Source of the DNA: Lepturacanthus savala
Taxonomy: Eukaryota > Chordata > Actinopteri > Scombriformes > Trichiuridae
Direction: 5' to 3'
Length of the DNA: 64,000 nucleotides
NCBI GenBank assembly: GCA_030544235.1
Contig: CM060484.1
Location: forward strand, 4,103,031 to 4,167,030
In this document: one piece after another, positions 44,985 to 54,824 of the stretch
Layout of the letters: every line of letters starts with the position of its first letter
How positions within the stretch are numbered: the stretch's first letter is position 1
Notes under the pieces: generated by a model
What the model was told of the DNA's origin: nothing
Seen by the model: the letters and a program-made list of their open reading frames with translations, nothing else
Databases searched by the model: none
Translations under genes and position numbers: made by a program

Positions 44985-45678
44985 CTGGATGGAATTTATT
45001 CCATCACTTTTCACTTTTTTTCCTTCAACCGTCCTATTTCTTCCTTCTGACTTATATATTGCAGTAACAGCCCATCATTTTGTTCTAACACTCCTTCATA
45101 CTTCAACACGATTAAAGCAACGGTTACTTTACCTCTTGGCTTTTCTTTAATTTCCTGTGAACCGTTTCCGAAGCGAGCTCAACAAGACAAGAGAGCTAAT
45201 CCTCTGATTTCTTTAACTGAAAACCTCTGCCTTCTGTTTTCAATGGAATCACATGTTCCTCATATGGGCTATTTCAGCCTCGTCATTTTTGGTGGTATTA
45301 CAAAACACTCAGACAGACCTCCTGGACTGTTGTTTTTCAAAGGAATTATCTTTTTCAAGTCGACATCTGTGATCATAAACTATCTAGATCCACCAATTTG
45401 AGTTGTATCATGTGGTTAGTGTCTTACATCAGTAAACCATCACCAATGCATTAAAATGCATCTAAGAGATACAGGTCACCTCTATACAGCAGCAGAGAAG
45501 AGGAATTTCCCAACCTACACTATAGAGGTTGTTAAATAATAGATACTCACATCTTCTAGAATTCCTTGTTTCTGCTGCTGAAATAGATGATATTCTGTAT
45601 CCCACCACTGTAGGTTCTGTAGGTTTTCTTCAATTGCGCATACAGTCTATCTATCACGTCTGCCTCTTTCCCTCTCAG

Positions 45679-45940
45679 CCAATTGTGGACCTCAGTCCTA
45701 TAAGACGTTCAGCGTCCTCGCTGACGCCACAGCACTACCAGGAGGTCGGGCTAAGGGACTACGACCTGGAACGGCCTGGCCCCGCCCAGTCCTCCGCAGG
45801 CCCAGAACAGATTCAGGACCAGGATAGAGCCCACCACCATCACCACCACCACCGCTGCCATCGACGCAGGGACAAGGACAAAGACAAGAAGCAGAAGTCC
45901 CTGGACAGAGTCACGTCAATGCAGCCGTCCAGCACCATCG
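45679..45940 (+). CDS. cacna1b: cacna1b exon 44: His-rich distal C-terminus
   Basis: It reads PIVDLSPIRRSASSLTPQHY, then an acidic-proline linker and seven consecutive His (45832-45852). RCHRRRDKDKDKKQKSLDR follows. SPxxRSxSxL corresponds to mammalian SPMKRSISTL, and HHHHHRCHRRRDRKQRSL is the Cav2.2 counterpart of the His tract. It ends in phase 1, and the donor is gtgaga. Confidence 0.96.
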
Positions 45941-45988
45941 GTGAGACAAAGAAAAATGTCTTAAAACCAGATTAAAGAGACATGTTAG

Positions 45989-46250
45989 AGCAGTGGGTAG
46001 GACTGTTGCCTCACAACAAGAAGGTCACAGGTTCCCTTTAACTGGGACCTTTCTGTGTGGAGTTTGCGGAGTTCAAAAACATGCTTAGGTTAATTGGAGA
46101 TATTAAATAACTAACCCGTATGTATGAGTGTGTGAATAAATGGCAGCTGGCGACCTGTCTGGGGTGTATCCCTGCCTCTCACCTGTACTATGCTGGGATG
46201 GGCTCCAGTAGACTCCCGTGATCCTAGTGAGGAATAAGTGGATATAGAAA
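45989..46250 (+). mobile_element. Fish SINE/LINE 3'-tail family copy
   Basis: CAGTGGGTAGGACTGTTGCC, then TTTCTGTGTGGAGTTTGC, GGCGACCTGTCTGGGGTGT and GGATGGGCTCCAGTAGAC. The same family is on the opposite strand at 12306-12500. The middle is partly deleted. Confidence 0.75.
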
Positions 46251-48269
46251 GTCTTTGAATGAATATCCAGATAATATCCAATATACTAGCACCACCAACA
46301 TGAGAGTGACATATATGGCAATTTACTAATCCTCTGTTTTTGCCATCATTAACTTGTAGCTCTAGGTGTAGTGCTAATCAGCATGTGTTAGTATGCTAAT
46401 ACAATAAACTAAGACATGTTACTTTGCTTATAGTGAGACTATAGCCATCTAATAAAATAAGAAACAAGACACATTATAAGCAACTGACTTGAGAGCATGT
46501 CGGGATGTCCCATTACCCTGTAATTACTATTATGGCCACAGAGGCTGTTACCGGTTTTAATTCACATGCTTCATTGCATCTTGCAGCACTTACCTCTAAC
46601 ACTAATTAAATGAAAAGGTTATTATGTTGCCAGAAAAAAAAAACATGTTATCACATAGAGCTTATAAATCATGAACAAAGATTTTTAGCAAGCCCAATAA
46701 GGGACTTGTTGAGAGATTCATTCATGTGACACAGCAATAATATTACATATTATACAGAGAACTTCCACATAGAAACTTGGCAACACGTTCATGGAGGGAC
46801 AGAGATAACAGGCTTTCCTTGCAGATTGCATGGATGTCTGAATGTAGCTGCAGAAATTCTTTATAGGATTAAAGTGCCATGATGGGGTGGGTTATGTAGG
46901 TGAAGGGGTTACTGCTGCACTTTAAACAGGGATTTTACATGTCAGCCTTTCCATCTGATAAGCAGAGAGAGCTATGAGCTCGAAGAAAATCTACTTTGCT
47001 GAGGATTTTTTTTTTCATTCAGATCATAGGTGTATCCTTTGAAAAGCGGAAAAAAAGGTTAAATTTACATCTTCTTGCCTTGAAAACAGAAGTAAACTGG
47101 GTCACATACCCACACAAATCATTCTAACTTTTTCCATACAGCAAACACGCAAGATATTGCACAGTTTTTCAATATTCCCTTTTTTTTTAAAATTCTGAAA
47201 CATGAACAGGGTGCGGCAGCAGTCATCGACTGTTTGCCATGAATGAGGTCATGTCTCCCACTCAAGCAGAACTTTAAGATCATCTGTAAAATACAAGATC
47301 CAATCTACTTTTTCATACTAGATTTAGATCATTTGCTATTGAGATTCATTATAAATAAAATAACAACTTTGGCAGGGTGCATCACTTGCTTTAACGTCTG
47401 CATCATTACTTTTCAGTATTTTCCTTTACATTACTGTTTATCATTTGGAATAACTCTGCTTTTTCCACTGGGTTACATTCTGTGACAACTTTTCATGAGC
47501 CTGCTTTTAAATCTTAGAGATCCAAATGTCCACAGATGCACCACCAAGAATGACTTTCAAAATTGTATTTGGAAGCAAGAAGAAGTTAGGTTTGACTTTA
47601 TTACTCTTGATTAAACTTGTTCAGGTTATTTCTCTTTGGGGATCTTAGCTTGGCATCAGGGGTCATCTGGTAGAACGATTACAGCCTGAGAGCTGGTGGC
47701 AGGGTGTTTTTTGTGTTAACACTGGAGGGCAGCAGCTGGACTTTATTGCAGAGTTAAAAGGCCACAGTGGACAGGTCCTGCACAGGGATTTATGGGCACC
47801 TCTTGGTAAGGTAGAACATCCAGCAACACTCTCTACATCTATTAAACTGAGAGGAACGGCATGACAGAGAGAGAGTTTCCCTTCTTAGAGCTGCTTATTC
47901 TAGAGGCAGATCTGACACATCAGAATGATGAATAGCCTTCTGTGTTCCTGTCCCTGCAGTTTTAATCTAAAAACTGGTTTCATTCCAGCGCTGAAGACAT
48001 TGATTCCACCACACACCGCAGTGGAACCGATGTCACACTCTGCTTTATGCCTCACCTCCAGGTCCTAGAAAAACAAAACACATGCACACAAACAGATGCG
48101 ACATTTGCCTTTTATTAATATTGCAAAACATGACAAAATAGTTCAAAGTACACAAACATGAAGATTTATATTGTTGAGGAAAAGATGCATCAAAAAATCA
48201 CTAATTAAATAAAATTCGCTGAGATGAGGAGTGTTAGTGCTTAGTTTCAATCCACATGTTTTTTAATTG

Positions 48270-48521
48270 AATGCAACTCAATAGAACTTTATTTAAAAAG
48301 TCAACGTTTGGTGAAAAGTTCCCAAACTTGTGAATAAAAGACAACCTTCAGTTATGAGACAGTGATGCTCACGTGTCAAATGACCTCATAAATAGTATGT
48401 CCTTCAAAATAAAAGCCCCCTTTCATGCCCTGTAAAAGATAGATTTTATATCACCGCTTTTTAGAAAAATTAAGATAAATTAATTGTTGCCATATGGCAA
48501 CACAATGCAATTGAGGCTTAA
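48270..48521 (-). mobile_element. piggyBac-like MITE, copy G (minus)
   Basis: Reverse-oriented family blocks: GACAGTGATGCTCACGTG, AAATAAAAGCCCCCTTT and ATAGATTTTATATCAC. The end GGCAACACAATGCAATTGAG with CTTAA completes the terminus. Confidence 0.75.
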
Positions 48522-48651
48522 TTTGGCTGTAACCCATTTAGCTTAATCGCCAACTTCATCTGACTTTGCATTAATTTATGGCGCCTCTGATTCCTCATAG
48601 CTAATAAAAGAGATATGATTTATTTCATCCGATGCTGCCGCCATCCTCCAG

Positions 48652-48875
48652 GCTCATTCACCGACCCTTCAGCTGAAGGTTTGTCCAGGGAACGAGCGAG
48701 GGAACGGGACCGTACCCGGCCTCATGAGAGGAGGCACCACTCCTCAGCAGGAGAGAAGCAGCGCTACTACTCCTGCGAGCGCTACGGCAGCAGAGAGCAG
48801 TGCTACGCCAAGTCAGCCGGGCCCAGCCGATCCACGTCACCGGGAGAGGGACAGGACGCTGGTTTCCTCAAACAG
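48652..48875 (+). CDS. cacna1b: cacna1b exon 45: Arg-rich distal C-terminus
   Basis: After completing Gly it reads SFTDPSAEGLSRERARERDR, then TRPHERRHHSSAGEKQRYYS and CERYGSREQCYAKSAG. It corresponds to mammalian RERERRQERGRSQERRQPSS followed by SEKQRFYSCDRFGGRE, a strongly Cav2.2-specific stretch. It lies between two MITE copies. The donor is gtgagt. Confidence 0.96.
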
Positions 48876-49345
48876 GTGAGTTATGTGTCACGTGACTGTG
48901 GGTAAAATCAACACTAAAACTGAAACTGATTTAAATGTAAGAGTAAATAGTGAGTTCAATTTTATATTTTGTGAAAATATTCCAAAGTTCTGAATAAGAG
49001 ACAACTTTTGGTTGTGAGACAATAATGGTCACATGTCGAATGTCCATGAGCAAAAGGCACTGGCAAACAGGATATCCTGGTCATGTGACCTCATAAATTG
49101 TATGTCCTTCAAAATAGAAGCCCCCTTTTCACACCTATATGTAAATCATAGATTTTATATCACATCTTTTTTGTTCTTTTTCTATATGGTAACACTATGC
49201 GGGGGTTAATGATGAACCAGCTACTTCTTATCAAAGCATTATGAACTTTTTTCTTTTACATCCACCCCTACTTATTCTTTTTACTATTCTTCCTATTGAC
49301 CTTGAGTACTGATACATTTCCTTTTATGGTATTTTGTTTCCCCAG
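48876..49345 (+). other. Intron 45
   Basis: A 470-nt intron, more than half of it occupied by MITE copy H. The acceptor is tttccccag. Confidence 0.9.
48945..49209 (-). mobile_element. piggyBac-like MITE, copy H (minus)
   Basis: It contains ATATCCTGGTCATGTGACCT, AAATAGAAGCCCCCTTTTC and ATAGATTTTATATCACA. The end GGTAACACTATGCGGGGGTT with AA keeps the TTAA terminus. Confidence 0.78.
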
Positions 49346-49882
49346 CATGGTAGCAGTGTGGTTAAAGCTGCACCTGTGACGCTGCCGTCTGGTACAAGCA
49401 CCCCCGGCCGTGGTCGCAGGCAGCTCCCCCAGACGCCCCTCACCCCTCGTCCTGCCGTGACCTACAAGACCGCCAACCCCTCGCCTCTCCCGTCCGGCGC
49501 CAGCACCGCTGCGACGGGGCACCAGACTCGTTTCAGCCGTGGCCTTTCGGAGCACGAGCGCCTGGTCGGGGCGTACGACGAGTCCTCCATACCGGTCACC
49601 CGCATCGGTTCGGACCCGAACTTAAACTGGCAGCCGCAGGACACCTCTCAGCAGGCCCTCCTCGAAGAGGCGGAGGACTTTCAGGACGCCATGAGCAGCC
49701 ACGGAGGGGCGCGATCCACCAGGACGACCTCTGCCACGGCCTCGACAGCCACGGCACCGGCCACCCAAGGCCGGGCGGGCGTGGTGCCTAACGGGTATCA
49801 CTTCACCCTTGGGGTCAACTCTGCATCTGGGAGCAGAGGAACAGGAAGTCTCAGGGAGAGGGAGGAAGAGGACTGGTGCTAA
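49346..49882 (+). CDS. cacna1b: cacna1b exon 46: last coding exon, C-terminus to stop
   Basis: A 178-codon phase-0 exon from HGSSVVKAAPVTL to REREEEDWC and TAA. RRQLPQTPLTPRP at 49415-49453 is the RIM-BP SH3-binding motif of Cav2 channels. The segment FSRGLSEHERL matches mammalian LSRGLSEHNAL, and RIGSDPNL matches RIGSDPYL. VPNGYHFTLGV matches VPNGYHCTLGL. The last four residues EDWC fit the DxWC tail that is known to bind PDZ/SH3 presynaptic scaffolds. The end is complete. Confidence 0.97.
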   Translation, partial: HGSSVVKAAPVTLPSGTSTPGRGRRQLPQTPLTPRPAVTYKTANPSPLPSGASTAATGHQTRFSRGLSEHERLVGAYDESSIPVTRIGSDPNLNWQPQDTSQQALLEEAEDFQDAMSSHGGARSTRTTSATASTATAPATQGRAGVVPNGYHFTLGVNSASGSRGTGSLREREEEDWC

Positions 49883-51214
49883 CATGCCAGGACACTTTGG
49901 AAAATAAAGGGGGGGCTGATGTTAGCTAGAGGATGAGGCAGCTTGTCAGAGATGTACAGCGAGCTGGTAGGAGGCCAGCAGGTTAACACAGAAGGCAAGA
50001 TATTTAGGAAGAAGCCAGTGAAAAGTGCTGTTAAAGGGGATCAGAAATCATTCCAGCTCTGTAGTGTTACTCTCCTTTTTTATACAACAAAATCAAAACT
50101 CTTCAAGGAAAAGAGACACTAATGACTTTTTCTACCCCCTTTACTTGCACTGAAAATTATAGCACATTTGAAAAACCCTTAAGTATTTTGCCTTGGCCAG
50201 TAAAATCAGTGTTGGAGCAGAAGACAAAAGCCAAAATCTCTTTCTTTGAGTGAAACGATGAACTGTTTAAGACTCATCTGAATGCCTCATCCATGGTAGA
50301 TATGGCTGCTCACAACACTGGGTTTAGTTATTGTTTTTTTTTTTATGATAGTGTTTATTTTTGCCATTTCAAAGTGAGACAACTGTCAACTTGGCCATAT
50401 TGATGCTACCACCAAATCATTTTCTTCTCTTTGGGTTTATCACCAAATTTCAAAATTTAAGGTCTTAAATTTCTCAGCCACACCTGACGAACACAGTGAG
50501 AAATGTGACAAACTGTCTCTTTAAAGAAAACAATAAAACACTGGAACGGGTCAGATGTGGGAGTTTTCATGATTTTCTTTTTTTTTTTGTAAATTGTACC
50601 AGATGTAAATTTTTTGAGTGCACGTAGGGACTAGATCAACTGTTTTCTGTGGCTGAATACTAAGTGCCTCATTTTCCAAGATGTATTAAGATGCAGCCTG
50701 GCTTTGGACTCGAACACACGGTAGAGGATGTAAGTATGTATACAGCTGAGGAAAAAGTGGACAGAACAAAACTCTTGTTTCTAGTATAATGGACAGAATG
50801 CAAAAAGAGAGACTTTTTTGTACTGAATATTGTGGTAGATAAGTCAGGATTACAGATCCAAAGTAAGCAATGTAGTGCATGCCAGGGTCTTGAACTTGTC
50901 AAAAAAAAAAAAATAGTGTCTGTACTTTTGCTTAAGGGTGTGTGGTAAGCATTTGCCTTTCTCTTTCAAATATACTGCCAGTCAGTTTGTAGAAAACGGT
51001 CTCTGAATGGGGAAAAGTGCCATTTTTTTTATTTATAATCCAAAAAAAGTATCACATGTTCAGAAACCATTGCCTCCTCAAACATACGGTATATATATAT
51101 CATCTCTGCCATATTTGCCCAAATGTTTTGGGTTTCCTTTCTCCTCCCCTCTTTCCTCTGAGAGCAGTATTGTGTGGGGGTTCGGAATTTACCTGTTTGT
51201 GCATTTGCAGGTAC

Positions 51215-51220
51215 AATAAA
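51215..51220 (+). terminator. Poly(A) signal AATAAA, proximal candidate
   Basis: AATAAA with a TGGTGTCGTTCTGCTGACTG stretch about ten bases downstream. This would give a 3' UTR of about 1.35 kb. Confidence 0.5.
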
Positions 51221-53287
51221 AGAATGGTGTCGTTCTGCTGACTGTTGACTTTTAAGTAGGGCTATGCAACAAGACGACACTCCACATGCCCTGTAGCTTT
51301 ACCCTCCGGAATCTCCAGGTTCAGGCTTTAGTGTGACTGCGACCAAAATTTTACATTTATGTGTGTAGAGTTGTAAATTGTAAATGTATGAATTCTATGA
51401 TTATATGATGTACAGTAACTGGAAACACACATTGAGGCACAAATGGTATCAAAGCTGATATATGTGGGTCATGGGGCATTTTTGAGGTTGGTAAGTTGAC
51501 TGCATGACACCTACCCAGATATATCCACCCAAAATATAAACTGTCCTTTTCAGACTTGGGTCAAGTTTTATTTTAGATTGATTTATTTTTAACTTTTTTA
51601 ACTTGTTTAGTGAATGGGATAGACCTGCTTTCACAAAAGGCTGAACTAACAGGGAAAGTTCTGCACAGATTCTGGTGCATCTTGGAGATTCTGGACAACA
51701 TCTGCTGTTTCCTGAGAAGAATACCATTCGCGAACATCTGAAATATCTTTAATAGTGTAATATAACATGGATAAATCTTTTATCAAGCCTTTTGTAGTTT
51801 CTTTGCTGACAACACTTGTCTTGTCTAGGACCTCTGATTTGCTGCCCACATCTTTGAGATGTTTCCCTGCTCAAAGAAAGCAGAGGAAATTTATCCTTCT
51901 GCTACCACATACATGCACATACACAAACTTGATTTAATCACCCTTTTATGGTTATTTATCTGCAAGTCTGTGATTAAAATCTAGCTAAATTTATGATGAT
52001 AAATCATGTTAATTCTATGAAAAGAGGAAATTTTTAAATTGTAAGGTTGCAGGGAACCTTCAGCAGGACTGAATCTGATTGATTCTCTAAATTTAAGACC
52101 TGACACTTTAGGCTATATATTTACTTCCATTCATGCATTTCTGCCTGTGTGGGTGGCAAGATTTGGCTTCTCACTGGGCATTTCATATCTACTACAACAC
52201 ATTGACATACAGGTAACCCCACAAACTAACTGGTTTCAGGTCAGGCTTTTTCCACATAAAGCTTAGTTAGAATTTATATGACCTTTACCTTGGTTAACTT
52301 GCTTGTCTCTTTATTTTTTAACTTGCAAGATATCTTGAGAAACAACAGGTTTGAATAATAGTGGTTAGAGTTATACATTACACATTTGTGCCAAATACCA
52401 AGGTAATATTTCTGATGCAGAACTGGGATTTTTTGAGAAGGATTTCTCATGATTGTGAATCTAAGAACATTTTTGTTTTCCATGAAATGCTGCACAACAT
52501 ATAAGTAAAAACAAATGCAGCACATGTATAGAGATGATTATTATTTATATTTTGATACATATAATATTAGATTAAGACAACATTGCTAATTTTAAAGTCA
52601 TGGCTCAGCTTAAAACAAGTTAAAGAATATGAATTCCTTGCAAATATTACTTGATCCAAGTCTGATCCTTTCCTTGTGTTTTGATTTTCTTCCTGTAGTT
52701 TCACATTTGTGCAATCTATTTGATGGATCATCTGAAATGAGATGTTTTAGACTTTAAAAGCATTCATATTGCTTGTCTTGTCATTGTCTTTTAAGGTCTC
52801 CATAAATTGCCATATTGGAAGAGAGATTTCATTGCTACAGTAGATAAAAAACAAACAGTTGGCCATTTTTAGACCTCAAATGAGCCCCAAGTGAACCGGG
52901 TGCCAAGTTTTCTTCATCCAGTTTTACTATGGCTGCCCCCTTTGGACATGTCTTGTTTGCATGTTCTGAAAAGAAAATGTGCATGTGCAAAAACAAAAAA
53001 AAGAGGCATTGTTTGACATGATGAAGTCCATGATTTGTAGGTATGATTTGTTTCCTAGTTGTATGTTCTGATTATCTAAAACACACAATGTATCTGTTTC
53101 AGGTAAAGAAAAAAAAATTAGCTTAAATAACATTTTATGACAGAACGACCAAAGTGGAAACAAATTTCTTTCTCAGAAAAAAAGGTTCTGGAGTGGCTGA
53201 ATCCTTCGCTGCCTGATCTGTTACTTGACTGTCTCTCCTGCAGTCATTTCGACTGTCCCATAGATTTTGTATGAATATAAGTCCTTG

Positions 53288-53293
53288 AATAAA
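53288..53293 (+). terminator. Poly(A) signal AATAAA, distal candidate
   Basis: AATAAA followed within 60 bases by CAGTGTTGTGTTGGTTTG. It lies about 1.1 kb before the promoter of the next gene, so it is a natural transcript end. Confidence 0.5.
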
Positions 53294-54300
53294 GAGGTAT
53301 GATTATGAAATTGCATTCAGTGATTTCTGCCGTTATTACTGCAGTGTTGTGTTGGTTTGAGAATTTTATTGAATCAGAATCTGGTGTCAAATCTGATATT
53401 GGAATCTAAATTCTATAGATTGCTTTATTACATCTGTCATCTGTAATCAGTAACTCTGCACTTTTTAATAAAACTTGGGTAAATATTCAATAAAAGGCTA
53501 GGATCTTAATACAGATTCTGAAAAAATAAGAGAACACGTTTTTTTTTTCTGAAATCAGCATCTCTACATGTATTCCAGCCATTCCATTCTAGCCTCTGTT
53601 GAATTCCAACACATGCACACCTCATTCTGCTTAAAGAGGAACCAGGAGTGGAAAAAAGTCACTCAAGAACAATGGTACAACAATGGTGGAGAGCATGCCA
53701 AGATGCATGAAAGCTGGGGTTAAAAATAAGGGTTATTGCACCAAATATTGATTTCTGAACTCTTCTTAAGTTTAAATAGTAATATTATGTTGTTTTATAT
53801 TGTTTCTTTGCATTGTGTGAGGTCTAAAAACATATTTTTGACCATTTTATGCAAATAAATGCTCTTTGCCCAAACACATACCTATAGGTAGTAAAATCTA
53901 AGTCTGTTATCATAAGGATCCTAAATCATTGCTATTTTGAATAACCTAAGTCAGTGGTTCTCAAACTTTTCCACATTAAGGACCCTGAACTCCCACAAAT
54001 TAGACCACAGACCCCCGTTAATTGCGATTTTGTCCCAGGGTCAATCTCAAGATTAATCTGATAAGATTCATACTTTTAGAAGTTTTATTACATAAATTGT
54101 ATGAACCCTGTGACAACTTCAATAGTCATAAATTCAGTAATTATGTTATTTATGGATATTGTTATATTGGTTTATACTGGAGCCCCCTCAAGGACCCCAG
54201 GGGGAGACCCACTGACCTCAGAGTAAACCTCATTGTATTCATGCTGCATGATTACATTAGAATGGTGAAACGAACACAACTGACCAGACTCACTAATTAG
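53294..54300. other. Intergenic interval
   Basis: About 1 kb of AT-rich sequence between the two genes. The only recognisable item is the hAT-like MITE at 53952-54214. A further AATAAA at about 53468 may extend the 3' UTR slightly. Confidence 0.7.
53952..54214 (+). mobile_element. hAT-like MITE (263 bp)
   Basis: The left end CAGTGGTTCTCAAACTTTT is the classic hAT terminus. The right end GGGGGAGACCCACTG is its diverged reverse complement. The flanking octamers ACCTAAGT and ACCTCAGA share ACCT and could be a decayed 8-bp duplication. There is no transposase. Confidence 0.7.
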
Positions 54301-54360
54301 AAGTGAGCACCTTACTGACAAGATAGCAGACAGGGCTTTATGAAAGGGGGGGGCTTGCAC

Positions 54361-54700
54361 GATTTTAATTGGTTGATATTAGAATAAAGGGGCGGGGCCT
54401 CTGCCGGCCGGCTTGGCGCCTCAGTGATGTGACGGAGGAGAGAGAAGCTGCTGCTGCTGCTGGCTGAGGAGGAAGAAGAGGAGAGGTGGAGAGGATGAAA
54501 TGAGCCACGAAAGATAAAAAAAAATAGATAGAAAGAAAGAACAGCAATGTTCCTCCTCCTCACTTTGACTCTGGATGAATGAGCACCGCACAGCAGCTGG
54601 TTTTACAACCCAGAGCTCACTCTGGCTCTTGTTTGCTTGCTTTTTAAAAACCAAAAAACTCAAAGAAACTTTTAATTGCGAAGTTGATTAAACCGGGGAG
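54361..54700 (+). promoter_or_regulatory. Promoter and 5' UTR of the downstream gene
   Basis: GC-rich region with an inverted CCAAT box (ATTGG, 54368), a GC box (GGGGCGGGGCC, about 54389), a GCCGGCCGGC palindrome and a TGACG CRE half-site at 54430. A purine-rich stretch with (CTG)5 at 54448-54462 follows. The start point is inferred to lie between about 54400 and 54450. Composition changes sharply from the AT-rich flank. Confidence 0.6.
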
Positions 54701-54824
54701 ATGTTCCGCTGCTTATTAAAATGGACACTTTTCCTCCTTGCGCTCACGACGACGAACGCCGCCTCACCTGAAGATGCGCCGGGAGATTTCGGAGGCGAGT
54801 CCGGCTCCGGGATGCTGCAGACAG
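54701..54824 (+). CDS. First coding exon of an unidentified secreted or membrane protein
   Basis: The ATG at 54701 starts MFRCLLKWTLFLLALTTTNA, a good signal peptide with a basic n-region and hydrophobic core, likely cleaved after TNA. It is followed by ASPEDAPGDFGGESGSGMLQ and T. The exon ends in phase 1 at ACAG|gtaaga. The acidic stretch before SGSG resembles a glycosaminoglycan-attachment site such as syndecans carry, but that is only suggestive. I do not recognise the gene. The start is the first ATG after the GC-rich 5' region. Confidence 0.65.

Larger units (their letters stand above)
36913..45678 (+). other. Intron 43 (8.8 kb)
   Basis: The longest cacna1b intron in the window. It holds a TTAA-type repeat start at 37833, a fish LINE-tail fragment at 37480-37640, a repeat shared with 23.2 kb at 39195-39380 and a Tc1-like transposase relic at 39367-40180. 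It also holds a LINE fragment at 40238-40560, a fold-back MITE at 40828-40962, a 39-nt exon candidate at 41740-41778 and an LTR-retroelement relic near 43.9-44.5 kb. A CTCF-like word lies at 42672-42685. Confidence 0.85.
45941..48651 (+). other. Intron 44
   Basis: A 2.7-kb AT-rich intron with a SINE/LINE-tail fragment at 45989-46250 and a minus-strand MITE copy at about 48270-48521. Nothing else is identifiable. Confidence 0.85.
1..53293 (+). other. cacna1b: cacna1b gene (Cav2.2 alpha-1B), 3' half, exons 22-46 and 3' UTR
   Basis: This is the 3' part of the gene for the pore-forming alpha-1 subunit of the N-type presynaptic calcium channel. Twenty-five exons joined at GT...AG borders give an uninterrupted 1,226-residue frame covering domain III from S1, domain IV and the whole C-terminus; all phases agree. 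Domain III has the TGEGW filter and domain IV TGEAW. Residues that separate Cav2.2 from Cav2.1 all favour Cav2.2: FFYCTDESK, SECSLEKNE, GEAWHEIML, HLDEFIRVW, FTSTLMALIRTALEIKLA, YAALMIFDYYKQN, KQRYYSCERYGSRE and a Trp-Cys end. Exon numbers are mammalian equivalents, inferred by counting back from the e37 pair. Teleosts often keep two cacna1b copies and I cannot tell which this is. The 5' half (domains I and II) lies outside the window. Confidence 0.96.
49883..53293 (+). other. cacna1b: cacna1b 3' UTR (probable extent)
   Basis: A long AT-rich stretch follows the stop. AATAAA signals lie at 49903, 50532, 51215 and 53288. The first, 20 bases after the stop, is probably too early. The 51215 and 53288 signals are followed by TG-rich stretches typical of cleavage sites (TGGTGTCGTTCTGCTG and GTGTTGTGTTGG). 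No coding sequence is apparent. Where transcripts really end is inferred. Confidence 0.55.

Noticed and set aside
49903..49908. AATAAA 20 bases after the cacna1b stop
   Set aside because: Too close to the stop codon and followed by a G-run without a convincing cleavage context.
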